From: CAZIHO01 sp964538875
Lineage (GTDB): Bacteria > Pseudomonadota > Gammaproteobacteria > Chromatiales > Chromatiaceae
Direction: 5' to 3'
DNA: 33,042 bases
Assembly (NCBI GenBank): GCA_964538875.1
Contig: CAZIHO010000024.1
Location: 1 to 33,042, forward strand
The translations under genes were made by a program, and so were the position numbers. The notes beneath the pieces are model-generated. The model saw only the letters and a program-made list of their open reading frames with translations. It searched no databases and was not told where the DNA came from. Shown here in pieces: positions 1 through 7,916 of the stretch (position 1 is its first letter; every line of letters starts with the position of its first letter).

Positions 1-131
1 AATTCACTGGCTCGTTCAGAGATCGGTTTGACCCTCATGATCCCTGCTAGCGGGACCTTCGCTTTGAACCCAGGGGCATGGAACTTGGCTCCTCTTTCAG
101 CCAGCGTCCGCCTGCCTAGATTATTTATAAG

Positions 132-201
132 CTGTCCAGATGGGGGTCCACTGCACCTGGACAGGGGGCGTTGCCGCCGGCCAGCGGCGAGACAGCCGCT
201 G
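132..201 (-). terminator. Two hairpins downstream of the rhodanese gene (possible terminator)
   Basis: Two perfect inverted repeats lie just past the rhodanese stop. One has arms CAGCGGC/GCCGCTG at 182-188 and 195-201 with a 6-nt loop. The other has arms CTGTCCAG/CTGGACAG at 132-139 and 157-164 with a 17-nt loop. Read on the minus strand, the second is followed by an A/T-rich stretch but no clean U-tract, so intrinsic termination is only possible. I see no convincing gene in 1-248. Confidence 0.35.
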
Positions 202-248
202 CGGCGACCCCGGTTGACCGCCGCACGGGCATGGAATGGGCCGGATGG

Positions 249-722
249 CTAGCGGGCGCTCTTGGGCCGTAACTGGTCCGGGCGCAGGAGGGGCGTGAAG
301 TAGTCGTCGGCGTCGTCCAGGTCCACGGGTTGGCCGTCGCCGTCCACCAGTTCCATCTCGTAGTCTTTCCAGCCGCGCAGGCCGGTCTTGAGGGACGCCA
401 CTTGCTGGTATCCAAGCAGGCCCATATTGAAGGCGGCCAGTACGCTGCGGTAACCGGAGCGACACACCAGCACGATTTCGCGCTGGCGGGCCTGGACCAG
501 TTCCGGGACCGTTTCTTCGTAGTCCCATTCGCAGGCGGTTTCCAGTATCCCCCTGGGTACATTGAGGGAATTTTGGATGTGCATGGCTTGATATTCGTAG
601 GGTTCCCGCACGTCCACTACCAGCAGCTCCGGGTTGTCCCTTAGCCGTTGTTCCAGGTCCCAGGGCATGAGTTCCGGGACTTGGGTCAAGCATTCACGCA
701 CCAGGTCAAGATACCGCTTCAT
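249..722 (-). CDS. Single-domain rhodanese (sulfurtransferase-like protein)
   Basis: A 157-residue cytoplasmic protein with one rhodanese domain (about residues 20-125). The start of the fold is visible as LLVVDVREPYEY. The active-site loop is CRSGYRS, with the predicted persulfide-carrying Cys at residue 87. Such domains move sulfane sulfur or act as sulfur or redox sensors; the substrate cannot be read from the sequence. The ATG is preceded by GAGGAA at good spacing. The gene starts 40 bp after the NarL-like regulator on the same strand, so it is probably the last cistron of the yaiI-kinase-regulator unit. The ~30-residue acidic C-terminal tail (VDGDGQPVDLDDADDYF) is not part of the rhodanese fold. 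The family call is firm and the role is unknown. Confidence 0.9.
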   Translation of the reverse strand: MKRYLDLVRECLTQVPELMPWDLEQRLRDNPELLVVDVREPYEYQAMHIQNSLNVPRGILETACEWDYEETVPELVQARQREIVLVCRSGYRSVLAAFNMGLLGYQQVASLKTGLRGWKDYEMELVDGDGQPVDLDDADDYFTPLLRPDQLRPKSAR

Positions 723-762
723 GACTCGGGTTCCTCTACAGCAGGGATGGGTAGGCGGTATG

Positions 763-1413
763 CTAACGGGCGCACAGGTTGCGTTCCACCGCCAGCACCG
801 CCGCTTCCACCCGTGAGTGGAGGTTGAGTTTGCGCAGGATGGCCTTGACGTGCAGTTTCACGGTGCCGTCGGAAATATGCAGGTTGCGGGCGATCAGCTT
901 GTTACTCTGTCCTTCCGCCAGCAGGCAGAGGATTTCCCGTTCCCTGGGGGTGAGGTCGGAGAAGGCATCCGGGTCCCGGCTGGGCTCGGCGCCGCCCTGG
1001 GCGCCTTGCACCGCCCTGGCCAGGGCACCGGTCAGTTCCCGGGCCACTACCGTTTCGCCGGCCATGATTTGACGCAGGGCGGTGATGAGTTCGTCCGGTT
1101 CCATATCCTTGAGCAGGTAGCCTTGGGCGCCCTGTTGCAGGGAGGCGATCAGGTCGCTTTCTTCCCGGCTGGTGGTGAGGATCACCACCGGCATCTGCAG
1201 GCCTCGCCTGCGCAGGCCTTTGAGGACTTCCAAGCCGCTGAGTTCCGGCATCCGCAAATCCAGCAGCACCACGTCCGGCTGAAGTTCAGCGGCCTGGTCG
1301 ATGCCCTTGGCACCGTCCCCGAGGGCGCCGATGACCTCAATACCGCGCCGCTCCAGCAACTCGGATAGGCCGAAGCGGAATAGGGCGTGGTCGTCGATCA
1401 ATAGGACGCGCAT
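763..1413 (-). CDS. NarL-family two-component response regulator
   Basis: A 216-residue DNA-binding response regulator. The receiver domain (1-118) keeps the acidic pair D7/D8, phospho-acceptor D52 (in LLDLRMPELSG), T80 and K102. A linker (about 119-150) leads to a LuxR/NarL-type helix-turn-helix (152-212) that reads LTPREREILCLLAEGQSNK then GTVKLHVKAILRKL, close to E. coli NarL. Its start codon overlaps the kinase stop by one base (TAATG) and an AGGAGG site sits 6 nt upstream, so translation is coupled to the adjacent kinase, its likely phosphodonor. Phosphorylation would be expected to release the HTH for promoter binding, as in NarL. Target genes are not evident. Calling it true NarL (nitrate response) is not justified because the partner kinase lacks a nitrate-binding domain. 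Confidence 0.93.
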   Translation of the reverse strand: MRVLLIDDHALFRFGLSELLERRGIEVIGALGDGAKGIDQAAELQPDVVLLDLRMPELSGLEVLKGLRRRGLQMPVVILTTSREESDLIASLQQGAQGYLLKDMEPDELITALRQIMAGETVVARELTGALARAVQGAQGGAEPSRDPDAFSDLTPREREILCLLAEGQSNKLIARNLHISDGTVKLHVKAILRKLNLHSRVEAAVLAVERNLCAR

Positions 1414-3056
1414 TAGCTGTCCTCCTGGGGGCAGGATTCGCGAGGAGCATGGGCGGGCTTGAACAGCAGTTCCACCCGGGTGCCTTCGCCGGGTTCACTT
1501 TCGATGCGCAGTTCGGCGCCGATGCGCCGCGCCCGCTCTTCCATGATGTGTAAGCCAATGTGTTCGCCATTTTGGGGATCCGCCACCGCCCGTTGGAAGC
1601 CAACCCCGTCGTCTTCTACCAGCAGCAGATAGGTGCCCGGCGCCCGGCAGCGCAGCAGGACCCGGACCGTGTGGGCGTCGGCGTATTTGCGGATGTTGGT
1701 CAGGGCTTCCTGGACGATGCGTAGCATCTGCATTTCTTCCCGGGCGCCCAGTTCTACCCGGCGGCAGTCCCGGTGGAACAGGGAATGGATGCCGGTGTCC
1801 TGGCGAAAGCTTTCCACCAGCCGTTCCAGGGCCGGCACCAGTCCCCGCTGGTCCAGGGGCGCCCGGAAGCTGTTGAGCAGTTCCCGTAGTTCCGTGTGGG
1901 CCTCGTCCAGGCCGTGGCGAATGCGCAGGATTTCGCCCCGGGCCGTCTCATGGAGGGGCTGGTCCTGGGCGGTTTCTTCCAGCATCCGGACCTGGATACG
2001 CAGGCTGGCCAGGGTCTGGGCCAGGGAGTCGTGGAGTTCATGGGCCAGGTGGGCCCGCTCTTCCATGATGGACAGGCGCCGCGCTTCGGCGTCGGAGCGT
2101 TGCTTGGCCACCGCCATGCCTAGGTGGCTGCCGATGGTGGTCAGTAGTTCCCGGATGTCTTCCCGGCCGGCGATGCCGGGCTGGTCCAGGTAGATCCGGT
2201 AATGGCCCAGGGTTTGGTCCCGGTAGGCGATGGGGACCTCGATCATCTCGACTTGATCGGCCCGGAAGCGGGTTGGGGCCGGGTCCAGCAGGCAGGGGCC
2301 GTCCGGGCGGGGGCAGAGGATGTCGCCGGGGTTGACCACCTCACCGCAACGGCACAGCGTCAAGGGCAGAAGGTCCGCTTCCACTTGGGTCTGGTTGTCG
2401 AGGCCCACGCAGCCCACCAGGCGAATCCGCCCGTCCGCGCCCTGCAGACGCACACTGGCGGTGCGCCCGTTGACCATTTCCTTGAGGGTGCGCAAATAGC
2501 GCAGCAGCAGCAGGTCCAGGTCTTCTGCCTGATTGATGCTGGCGGCGACACCGTACAGGATGTTGAGGGACGCGGTTTTTTGGGCCAGGCGCCGGGTTTG
2601 GCGCTCCACCCGCTGGTCCATGTCGTCGTATAGATCGAACAATTCATCGCCCAGACAGCGCACATCCTGGATCAGGCGGCCCAGCACGCCCACCTGTTCC
2701 AGCGCCAGGTTGGCGCCTGGTTCCCCTTGGCAAAGCCGGTTGACCCGGTCTTCCAGGATGGTTAGGGGCAGCAGCAGCCGCTGGTACAGGCGCCAGCCGG
2801 CTACCCCCAGGGCGGCCAGCACCAGCAGCGAGCAGCCAAACCCCAGGGCCAGCGGCCAGGGGGCGGTCCCATCCCGCCACAGGAGCAGAATGGGCGCCAG
2901 CACCACCAGCAGCGCTAAGAGGCCGAGGGGACCCAGCACGCCGGCGTCGGCCAGCAGGCGCGCCGGGCGGTTGGGGCCAGGCAAGCGCAGGGGCAGATTC
3001 TGGAAGGCGCGCCGGGGGCGGGGAGCCGGGTTCTGATCCTGGGGGCAGTTGTTCAT
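1413..3056 (-). CDS. NarX-like histidine kinase without periplasmic sensor domain
   Basis: A 547-residue membrane histidine kinase. A basic, Pro-rich cytoplasmic N-terminus (1-37) precedes two hydrophobic segments (about 39-60 and 66-88) joined by only a handful of residues. NarX-type kinases normally carry a ~110-residue periplasmic nitrate-binding domain here, so this one cannot sense periplasmic nitrate in the usual way. A HAMP-like region (about 90-145), a coiled-coil and a central GAF-like module (about 165-320) follow. The module holds a Cys cluster: C216, C235, C237, C248 and C255. The HisKA_3 helix contains LAHELHDSLAQ with phospho-acceptor H342. The HATPase has N454 (ALTNIRKYA) and the DDGVGF G-box at 482-487. 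Its ATG overlaps the upstream yaiI stop (ATGA), and its stop overlaps the regulator start. The Cys cluster suggests redox or metal sensing, which is inference. Confidence 0.9.
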   Translation of the reverse strand: MNNCPQDQNPAPRPRRAFQNLPLRLPGPNRPARLLADAGVLGPLGLLALLVVLAPILLLWRDGTAPWPLALGFGCSLLVLAALGVAGWRLYQRLLLPLTILEDRVNRLCQGEPGANLALEQVGVLGRLIQDVRCLGDELFDLYDDMDQRVERQTRRLAQKTASLNILYGVAASINQAEDLDLLLLRYLRTLKEMVNGRTASVRLQGADGRIRLVGCVGLDNQTQVEADLLPLTLCRCGEVVNPGDILCPRPDGPCLLDPAPTRFRADQVEMIEVPIAYRDQTLGHYRIYLDQPGIAGREDIRELLTTIGSHLGMAVAKQRSDAEARRLSIMEERAHLAHELHDSLAQTLASLRIQVRMLEETAQDQPLHETARGEILRIRHGLDEAHTELRELLNSFRAPLDQRGLVPALERLVESFRQDTGIHSLFHRDCRRVELGAREEMQMLRIVQEALTNIRKYADAHTVRVLLRCRAPGTYLLLVEDDGVGFQRAVADPQNGEHIGLHIMEERARRIGAELRIESEPGEGTRVELLFKPAHAPRESCPQEDS

Positions 3057-3499
3057 GGGCGCCGGGCCAGCAGCCGGTCCAGGGCGTCGGCGAAGGCCTT
3101 GCGCTCCACGGCGCCGAGGGCTGGGGGTCCGCCGCTCACCAGGCCGGCGCCCCGCAGTTCATCCATCAGGTTGCGTACCGCCAGGCGTTGGCCGATGGTT
3201 TCCGGCGTGTAGATTTCGCCCCGCGGGTTGAGGGCCTGGGCGCGGCGGCTGACCACTGCGTCCGCCAGGGGAATGTCGGCGGTAATCACCAGGTCGCCGG
3301 GCTGGACTCGCTGGGCGATGTAGTGGTCGGCGATGTCGAAGCCGGCCTCCACCCGCACCTGGCGAATGAAGGGCGAGGGCGGCACCCTGAGGGCTTGATT
3401 AGCCACCAGAGTCAGGTTCAAACCGCGCTTTTGGGCGGCCCGAAACAGGATTTCTTTGACCGGGTTGGGACAGGCGTCCGCGTCCACCCAAATTTCCAT
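3053..3499 (-). CDS. YaiI/YqxD (UPF0178, DUF188) family protein
   Basis: A protein of the widespread UPF0178/YaiI family, recognised from the N-terminal signature MEIWVDADACPNPVKEIL and the acidic motif VITADIPLADAVV. The family has a PIN-like fold with clustered Asp residues and is suspected to bind or cut nucleic acid, but its activity is not established. The reading frame is open to 3571, but I choose the ATG at 3499 (148 residues). It gives the usual family N-terminus and length (~150) and has GAGAGA about 9 nt upstream; the upstream ATG at 3508 leaves no spacing from that site. Its stop overlaps the kinase start (ATGA), making it the first cistron of the kinase-regulator-rhodanese unit. 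It is divergent from deaD, with both promoters expected in 3500-3727. Confidence 0.88.
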   Translation of the reverse strand: MEIWVDADACPNPVKEILFRAAQKRGLNLTLVANQALRVPPSPFIRQVRVEAGFDIADHYIAQRVQPGDLVITADIPLADAVVSRRAQALNPRGEIYTPETIGQRLAVRNLMDELRGAGLVSGGPPALGAVERKAFADALDRLLARRP

Positions 3500-3727
3500 G
3501 CTTGGCATTCTCTCTCGGTGTCCCGATTGGGCGTCGGGTCGTCCGGGCGTAGCGCCCTTCCGGGGTGGCAAAGGGGTTATAAGTCGATGTCTTGGGGGAA
3601 AAGAAGCTCGCTCGGGAGCCGGTTGGGCGCCCAGGCGCCGTTCATCATGACTATACCCATATTGGCGTAGGTCTGGGATAATATCCGGTTTTCCAGCCCT
3701 CCCCCTCTGCCGTCCGGAAACTCCCCC

Positions 3728-6235
3728 ATGAATGAAATCGAAAGCTTCGCGCAGCTTGAGTTGCGCGCGCCCCTCCTAGAGGTCTTGACCGAAGTGGGTT
3801 ATGAAACCCCCACGCCGATTCAGGCCGCTTGTATTCCCGCCATCCTGGCGGGCCGGGATCTGGTGGGCGAGGCCCAAACCGGCACCGGCAAGACCGCCGC
3901 CTTCGCGCTGCCCTTGTTGCAGCGGCTGGACCTGGAACAACTGGTGCCCCAAGCCTTGGTCCTCACTCCCACCCGGGAGTTGGCCATCCAGGTGGCCGAG
4001 GCGTTTCAGAAATACGCCCATCGCATGCCCGGCTTCCATGTGTTGCCGGTGTATGGTGGTCAAAGCATGGTGCTGCAACTGCGCCAACTCAAGCGCGGTG
4101 TGCATGTGATCGTGGGTACGCCGGGCCGGGTGATGGATCATCTGGAGCGCAAGAGCCTGGATTTGTCGGGGCTGCGCGCCATGGTCCTGGATGAAGCGGA
4201 CGAAATGCTGCGCATGGGCTTCATCGACGACGTGGAGTGGATCCTGGAGCACACGCCGGCGGAGCGGCAGACCGCCCTGTTCTCCGCCACCCTGCCGGAC
4301 CCGATCCGGCGGGTCGCCCAGCGCTATTTGCGGGACCCGGTCGAAGTCAAGATCCGTTCCGCCACCACCACGGTCGCCACTACCCGGCAGATGTACTGGC
4401 AGGTGCGGGGCGCCGACAAGCTGGAAGCCCTGACCCGGATGCTGGAAGTGGAGGACGACCTGGACGCGGCGCTGGTGTTCGTGCGCACCAAGACCGCCAC
4501 CGTGGAGCTGGCGGACCGGCTGGAGGCGCGGGGATACGCGGCGGCAGCTATCAATGGCGATATGAACCAGGCGCTGCGGGAACGGGTCATCGAGCAACTG
4601 AGGGGCGGCGCCCTGGATATTCTGGTGGCCACCGACGTGGCGGCGCGGGGCATCGATGTGCCCCGGGTCAGCCATGTCATCAACTATGACCTGCCCTACG
4701 ACATCGATGCCTACGTGCATCGCATCGGGCGCACCGGCCGTGCCGGCCGTTCCGGGACCGCCATCCTGTTCGTGGAAAACCGGGAAATGCGTCTGCTGCG
4801 GGCCATCGAGCGGGCCACCCGGCAACCCATCGAGCCCATCGGCCTGCCCAGCCAGGCGGCGGTGGCGGATCGCCGGGTCGCCCAGTTCAAGGCCCAGATC
4901 GTGGAAGTGCTGGAAGGGGAAAAGCTGGATTTCATGAAGGAAATGGTCAGGTCCCTGGAACAGGAGCAGGAGCTGGACGCCCATGACATCGCTGCCGCCC
5001 TGGCCTGGTTAGCCCAGCGGGAACGGCCCTTACAGCCAGAAGCGCCGGAATTGGCGCCAGGGCGGCGGGATGCGCCCCATTCCCAGCCCTACCGGGAGGG
5101 GGATGGGCCCCGGCCGGCGCCCCGGCCCCGTACCGGACTGAGTGGTCTGGTGCGCTATCGCATCGAGGTGGGCCGTGCCCACGGCGTGATGCCCAAGGAA
5201 ATCGTCGGCGCCATCGCCAACGAGGGCGGCATCGAGGGCCGGGAAATCGGCGATATCCGCCTGCTGGACGAGTTCAGCCTAGTGGAATTGCCCGCCGACC
5301 TGTCTGCCGAGACCCTGCATCTGTTGCAGCGAGCCCGGGTCCGTCAGCGGCCCCTGGCGTTGCGGCCCTTGGGGGATGACGAGGTGTACGACGAGCGTCC
5401 GCCCCGGCCACCCAGGGATTCCGGGCGCTTCGAGCGGGGTGGACCCCGGGGCCGGGATGATCGTCCCTTCGCCCGGGAGCGGACCGCATTCGCGGGGCCG
5501 GGACCCAACGACTACGGGGACCGCAATGGACCCCGGCGGGATCGGGATGGGGGCCGGCCGGAGCGTTCCGACGGACCGCCCCAGTTCGACCGTCCGCGCC
5601 GGGATGCGTATCCGGCGGACCGGCCCCGGCCTTACCGGGGTGATGCCGGACCCGAAGGCGGCGGCCGGCCGTTCCGGAGCGAAGGCGGTCCAGAAGGAAG
5701 CGGCCGCCCGCCCTACCGGGGTGGCGGTACTGCCGAAGGCGGCGGGCGGTCGTTCCGGAGTGAAGGCAGTCCCGAAGGGAGCGGTCGCCCGCCCTACCGG
5801 GGTGGCGGTGCCGAAGGCGGCGGCCGGCCCCCCTATGGGGATTCCCGGCCGGCCCGGGAAGAATACCGGCCCGATCGGGGTGGGCGGGACTTTCGGCCGG
5901 AGCGCCCGGCCCAGGATTACCGTCCCGACCCCCGTGGCGGGGAATTCCGTCCCCAGCGCAGCGGCGGGGAAGGGCGTCCCGAAGGCGCGCCTGGCGTTTT
6001 CCGCTCGGACCGGGGTGACGTTCGCTCGGATCGTCCGGCGCGGCGGGAAACCGTGTTCCGGCCCGAGGGTAGCGAGGCCGGATTCCGGCCCCGGCGGTTT
6101 GAAGGAGCGCCCAGGCCGGAAGGCGGCGCCAACCGGCCGGACCGGCCTGGCCGGCCCCCGTTCCGGGGCGAGCGTCCCGGCTCCGGTGGCGACCAGCGGC
6201 CGGGCGGTACTAAATTCCCCAAGCGGCGGCCCTAG
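3728..6235 (+). CDS. deaD: DEAD-box ATP-dependent RNA helicase (DeaD/CsdA type) with long RGG-like tail
   Basis: An 835-residue ATP-dependent RNA helicase that unwinds RNA duplexes in ribosome assembly and mRNA turnover, notably in the cold. The two RecA domains hold all the motifs: Q-motif F7/Q32, Walker A AQTGTGKT (49-56), PTREL (81-85), TPGR (131-134), DEAD (155-158), SAT (186-188), ARGID (306-310) and HRIGRTGR (331-338). A CsdA-type dimerisation region (about 370-430) and the RNA-binding DbpA/CsdA domain (about 472-522, RYRIEVGRAHGVMPKEIVGAI) follow. Residues ~545-835 form an Arg/Gly/Pro/Glu-rich low-complexity tail, far longer than in E. coli DeaD (629 aa in total). It includes tandem repeats at 641-703 and ends in KFPKRRP. 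The tail is probably a disordered RNA-binding segment. A strong hairpin follows the stop. Confidence 0.95.
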   Translation: MNEIESFAQLELRAPLLEVLTEVGYETPTPIQAACIPAILAGRDLVGEAQTGTGKTAAFALPLLQRLDLEQLVPQALVLTPTRELAIQVAEAFQKYAHRMPGFHVLPVYGGQSMVLQLRQLKRGVHVIVGTPGRVMDHLERKSLDLSGLRAMVLDEADEMLRMGFIDDVEWILEHTPAERQTALFSATLPDPIRRVAQRYLRDPVEVKIRSATTTVATTRQMYWQVRGADKLEALTRMLEVEDDLDAALVFVRTKTATVELADRLEARGYAAAAINGDMNQALRERVIEQLRGGALDILVATDVAARGIDVPRVSHVINYDLPYDIDAYVHRIGRTGRAGRSGTAILFVENREMRLLRAIERATRQPIEPIGLPSQAAVADRRVAQFKAQIVEVLEGEKLDFMKEMVRSLEQEQELDAHDIAAALAWLAQRERPLQPEAPELAPGRRDAPHSQPYREGDGPRPAPRPRTGLSGLVRYRIEVGRAHGVMPKEIVGAIANEGGIEGREIGDIRLLDEFSLVELPADLSAETLHLLQRARVRQRPLALRPLGDDEVYDERPPRPPRDSGRFERGGPRGRDDRPFARERTAFAGPGPNDYGDRNGPRRDRDGGRPERSDGPPQFDRPRRDAYPADRPRPYRGDAGPEGGGRPFRSEGGPEGSGRPPYRGGGTAEGGGRSFRSEGSPEGSGRPPYRGGGAEGGGRPPYGDSRPAREEYRPDRGGRDFRPERPAQDYRPDPRGGEFRPQRSGGEGRPEGAPGVFRSDRGDVRSDRPARRETVFRPEGSEAGFRPRRFEGAPRPEGGANRPDRPGRPPFRGERPGSGGDQRPGGTKFPKRRP
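5648..5836 (+). repeat. In-frame tandem repeats in the DeaD tail
   Basis: Two near-identical units of 28 and 26 codons (5648-5731, 5732-5809) and a third partial one (5810-5836) encode the pattern EGGGRxFRSEG, then PEGSGRPPYRGGG. The DNA copies are similar as well (shared GGAAGCGGCCGCCC / GGGAGCGGTCGCCC-like blocks), indicating recent expansion by slippage or unequal crossover. The remainder of the tail has related but more diverged RPE/FRP/DRP motifs. Confidence 0.8.
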
Positions 6236-6242
6236 GGGCAAC

Positions 6243-6273
6243 GGCCGGGGCCGGTCTGCGACCGCCCCCGGCC
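6243..6273 (+). terminator. Strong GC-rich hairpin after deaD
   Basis: Outer arms GGCCGGGG/CCCCGGCC and inner arms CGGTC/GACCG, separated by one C-C mismatch, close on a 3-nt loop. It begins 8 bp after the deaD stop, so it is probably a transcription terminator or 3'-end-stabilising structure. The sequence after it is TGGCTTGGTC, with only weak U content. Confidence 0.6.
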
Positions 6274-6383
6274 TGGCTTGGTCAAGGGCCGGCGGTCCGC
6301 GAATTGAAAGCCGGAGGGGTAGCCACTAGTCCCACGGGTGCTAGACTCCCCTTTTCATCAGATGCGGGAGGGCCAAGTTCCCC

Positions 6384-6773
6384 ATGATTGAAACCAATTT
6401 GCCGGCCGCTTCGTCTCCATCGATCGGCGCGCCCGCCGGCGCCAAGCCGCCGCTGAACGATGCGCGCTTGCGGGAAATGCAGGTGATTCTGGACGACTGC
6501 TTTGGCGAGTTCGTGGACGCCTACCTGGTCAGCATGGACGATATCCTGAGTCACGCGGACACGGCGTCAGCACCAGGCCAGGAAAAGGAACTGGAACGCC
6601 TGATGCACAGCCTCAAGTCCGCCAGTATGAACGCCGGGGCCGACGATCTGGCACTGCTGTGCGCCCATCTGGAAACCCTGTTGCACCGCCAACAACCCAC
6701 CCCGGCCGGCTATTTGGAACGCATTCGTGGCGAGGCGCTACGGGTGCGGGAAGCGCTCACGCCATTTCTCTAG
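6384..6773 (+). CDS. Orphan histidine phosphotransfer (Hpt) domain protein
   Basis: A 129-residue protein that is essentially one Hpt four-helix bundle preceded by a ~22-residue Pro/Ala-rich N-terminus. The phosphorelay signature LMHSLKSASMNAGADDLALLC places the predicted phospho-accepting His at residue 75, with the family-typical Lys three residues on and a Gly-Ala turn. Hpt proteins carry phosphoryl groups between hybrid sensor kinases and response regulators in the cytoplasm. No hybrid kinase or receiver lies next to it; the nearest two-component genes (763-3056) are a classical pair that would not need an Hpt. Its partners are therefore elsewhere in the genome. It is flanked by the deaD terminator-like hairpin and a ~200-bp gap, so it is probably transcribed alone. 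Confidence 0.85.
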   Translation: MIETNLPAASSPSIGAPAGAKPPLNDARLREMQVILDDCFGEFVDAYLVSMDDILSHADTASAPGQEKELERLMHSLKSASMNAGADDLALLCAHLETLLHRQQPTPAGYLERIRGEALRVREALTPFL

Positions 6774-6909
6774 CCCCAGTCCCTGCACCGGCCGGATGCT
6801 GGGGGTGGCGCTTAGCTCCATGGGCGCCGGACCAGCCGGGCGGTCCGTCCTGCGTCGTTGCTTAGGCAGCCCATCTGCGAAATAATCCCTAGGCTTGGAA
6901 GTCCACCAA

Positions 6910-6928
6910 AAGGCCTCCATGAGGGCTT
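6910..6928 (+). terminator. Small hairpin upstream of the repeat protein
   Basis: Arms AAGGCCTC/GAGGGCTT carry one mismatch and a CAT loop, followed by GAAGTCTTAAAT. It may end transcription from the Hpt gene or form part of the leader of the next gene. I see no promoter good enough to report between 6774 and 6970. Confidence 0.3.
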
Positions 6929-6970
6929 GAAGTCTTAAATATTGCGATGTTGCGAGGGGGAGTCACCCGC

Positions 6971-7756
6971 ATGAACAAGCTATTGGGCGCATTGGCCTGC
7001 CTATTCCCCATGTTTGCAGCGGCGGCGGATTATAGTTCGACGCTGGTGGTGCAAACCGGGCTGTTGGTGGAGAGCGATCTGGTGGTACGGAACATCACCG
7101 ACTTGGCCAGCAAAAAGACCTGCCTGGCCTTTTACGTGCGCACTCCCGGCACCAGTTCGGTCATCGACTGCTATGACGTTATCGGCGATTTTGGTACCAC
7201 GGTGCGGCAAGTCGGCCACATCAAGGCGGACGAGGTCATCATCCGCAAAATCGAGGACGTCAAGAATAACCGGGTGTGCCTGGTGGCCTACGTGGGGACT
7301 GCCGGCACCGCCCCGGCCGTGGACTGCTACACCACCACCAGCAAGTTCAAGGAACTGTTGCAGGAAAATGGCCATCTACGGGAAGGGGATCTGGACGTGC
7401 GGCGCATCCAGGACTCCGGTGCTAACCGCACTTGCCTAGTGGCCTACGTCAAGACCAAGAATACCGCCCCCTCGGTGTTCTGCTACGCCAGTCAGTTGGC
7501 GGTAGGCCCGGCCGGTATGGCCGGTCAAGGCATGGCGGGGCAAGGCATGGCAGGCATGTCCGGCCAGGGTCAGGGTGCTGCGCCCCAGGGCATGGGCGGC
7601 AACGTCCCCGCCGGCGGTCTTCAGCAAACCAGCTTTATGAAGGAAGGGGACCTGGTGGTGCGTAAGATCAGCGACTACGCCAACCGTAAGGCGTGCATGG
7701 TGACCTATGTGAGCACCGAGGGCACTTCGTCCAATCTGTTTTGTTTTGACGAATAA
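6971..7756 (+). CDS. Exported protein with four Cys-X15-Cys repeats, family unrecognised
   Basis: A 261-residue predicted periplasmic or secreted protein of a family I do not recognise. I choose the ATG at 6971 because GAGGGGGAG lies 8 nt upstream and the product then opens with a clean Sec signal peptide (MNKLLGALACLFPMFAAAA, cleavage before DYSS). An in-frame start at 6947 adds 8 residues. The mature protein has four ~40-residue repeats of the pattern DLVVRxIxDxxxxxxCLVxYVxTxGTxxxVxCY. The Cys pairs are 51/67, 103/119, 155/171 and 242/258, always 16 apart, so each repeat could hold one disulfide. A Gly/Met/Gln-rich linker (178-218, repeated GMAGQ) separates repeats 3 and 4. It sits between the orphan Hpt gene and the large FG-GAP protein. 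The function is unknown; binding or a structural role is a guess. Confidence 0.85.
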   Translation: MNKLLGALACLFPMFAAAADYSSTLVVQTGLLVESDLVVRNITDLASKKTCLAFYVRTPGTSSVIDCYDVIGDFGTTVRQVGHIKADEVIIRKIEDVKNNRVCLVAYVGTAGTAPAVDCYTTTSKFKELLQENGHLREGDLDVRRIQDSGANRTCLVAYVKTKNTAPSVFCYASQLAVGPAGMAGQGMAGQGMAGMSGQGQGAAPQGMGGNVPAGGLQQTSFMKEGDLVVRKISDYANRKACMVTYVSTEGTSSNLFCFDE

Positions 7757-7768
7757 CCACCGGCCTGA

Positions 7769-7796
7769 CCGGCGACCCTAGGTCGCTGGTCGCCGG
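7769..7796 (+). terminator. Perfect 9-bp hairpin after the repeat protein
   Basis: Arms CCGGCGACC/GGTCGCCGG enclose a 10-nt loop, 12 bp past the stop. An alternative nested hairpin GCGACC-CTA-GGTCGC uses the same bases, so two folds compete. There is no U-tract. Likely a terminator or mRNA 3'-end element. Confidence 0.5.
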
Positions 7797-7916
7797 ATGG
7801 ATCCCATGGACCGGGACGGCTTTTGGTCGGTATTCCCCTGAGAGTTGATTGGCTGCCACGGACCTTGATCCGGGGCCTTGTTTGACCTTTTCCGGGCTGG
7901 TCCCACGGGCGCGCAA

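Noticed and set aside
28..252. Small plus-strand open frame at the left edge
   Set aside because: No family resemblance, low-complexity Arg/Pro-rich product, and it overlaps the hairpins downstream of the rhodanese gene.
3776..4984. 402-codon minus-strand frame inside deaD
   Set aside because: Antisense shadow of the conserved helicase core; His/Gln/Gly-rich product with no recognisable motif.
5279..6241. Long open frames on both strands over the DeaD tail (about 320 codons each)
   Set aside because: They arise from the GC-rich, stop-poor repeat composition; the products are low-complexity and the DeaD frame is clearly the coding one.
6971..7030. Lipobox in the four-repeat protein (ALAC)
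   Set aside because: The -3 position is Ala and the hydrophobic stretch continues past the Cys to a better signal peptidase I site (AAAA before DYSS).
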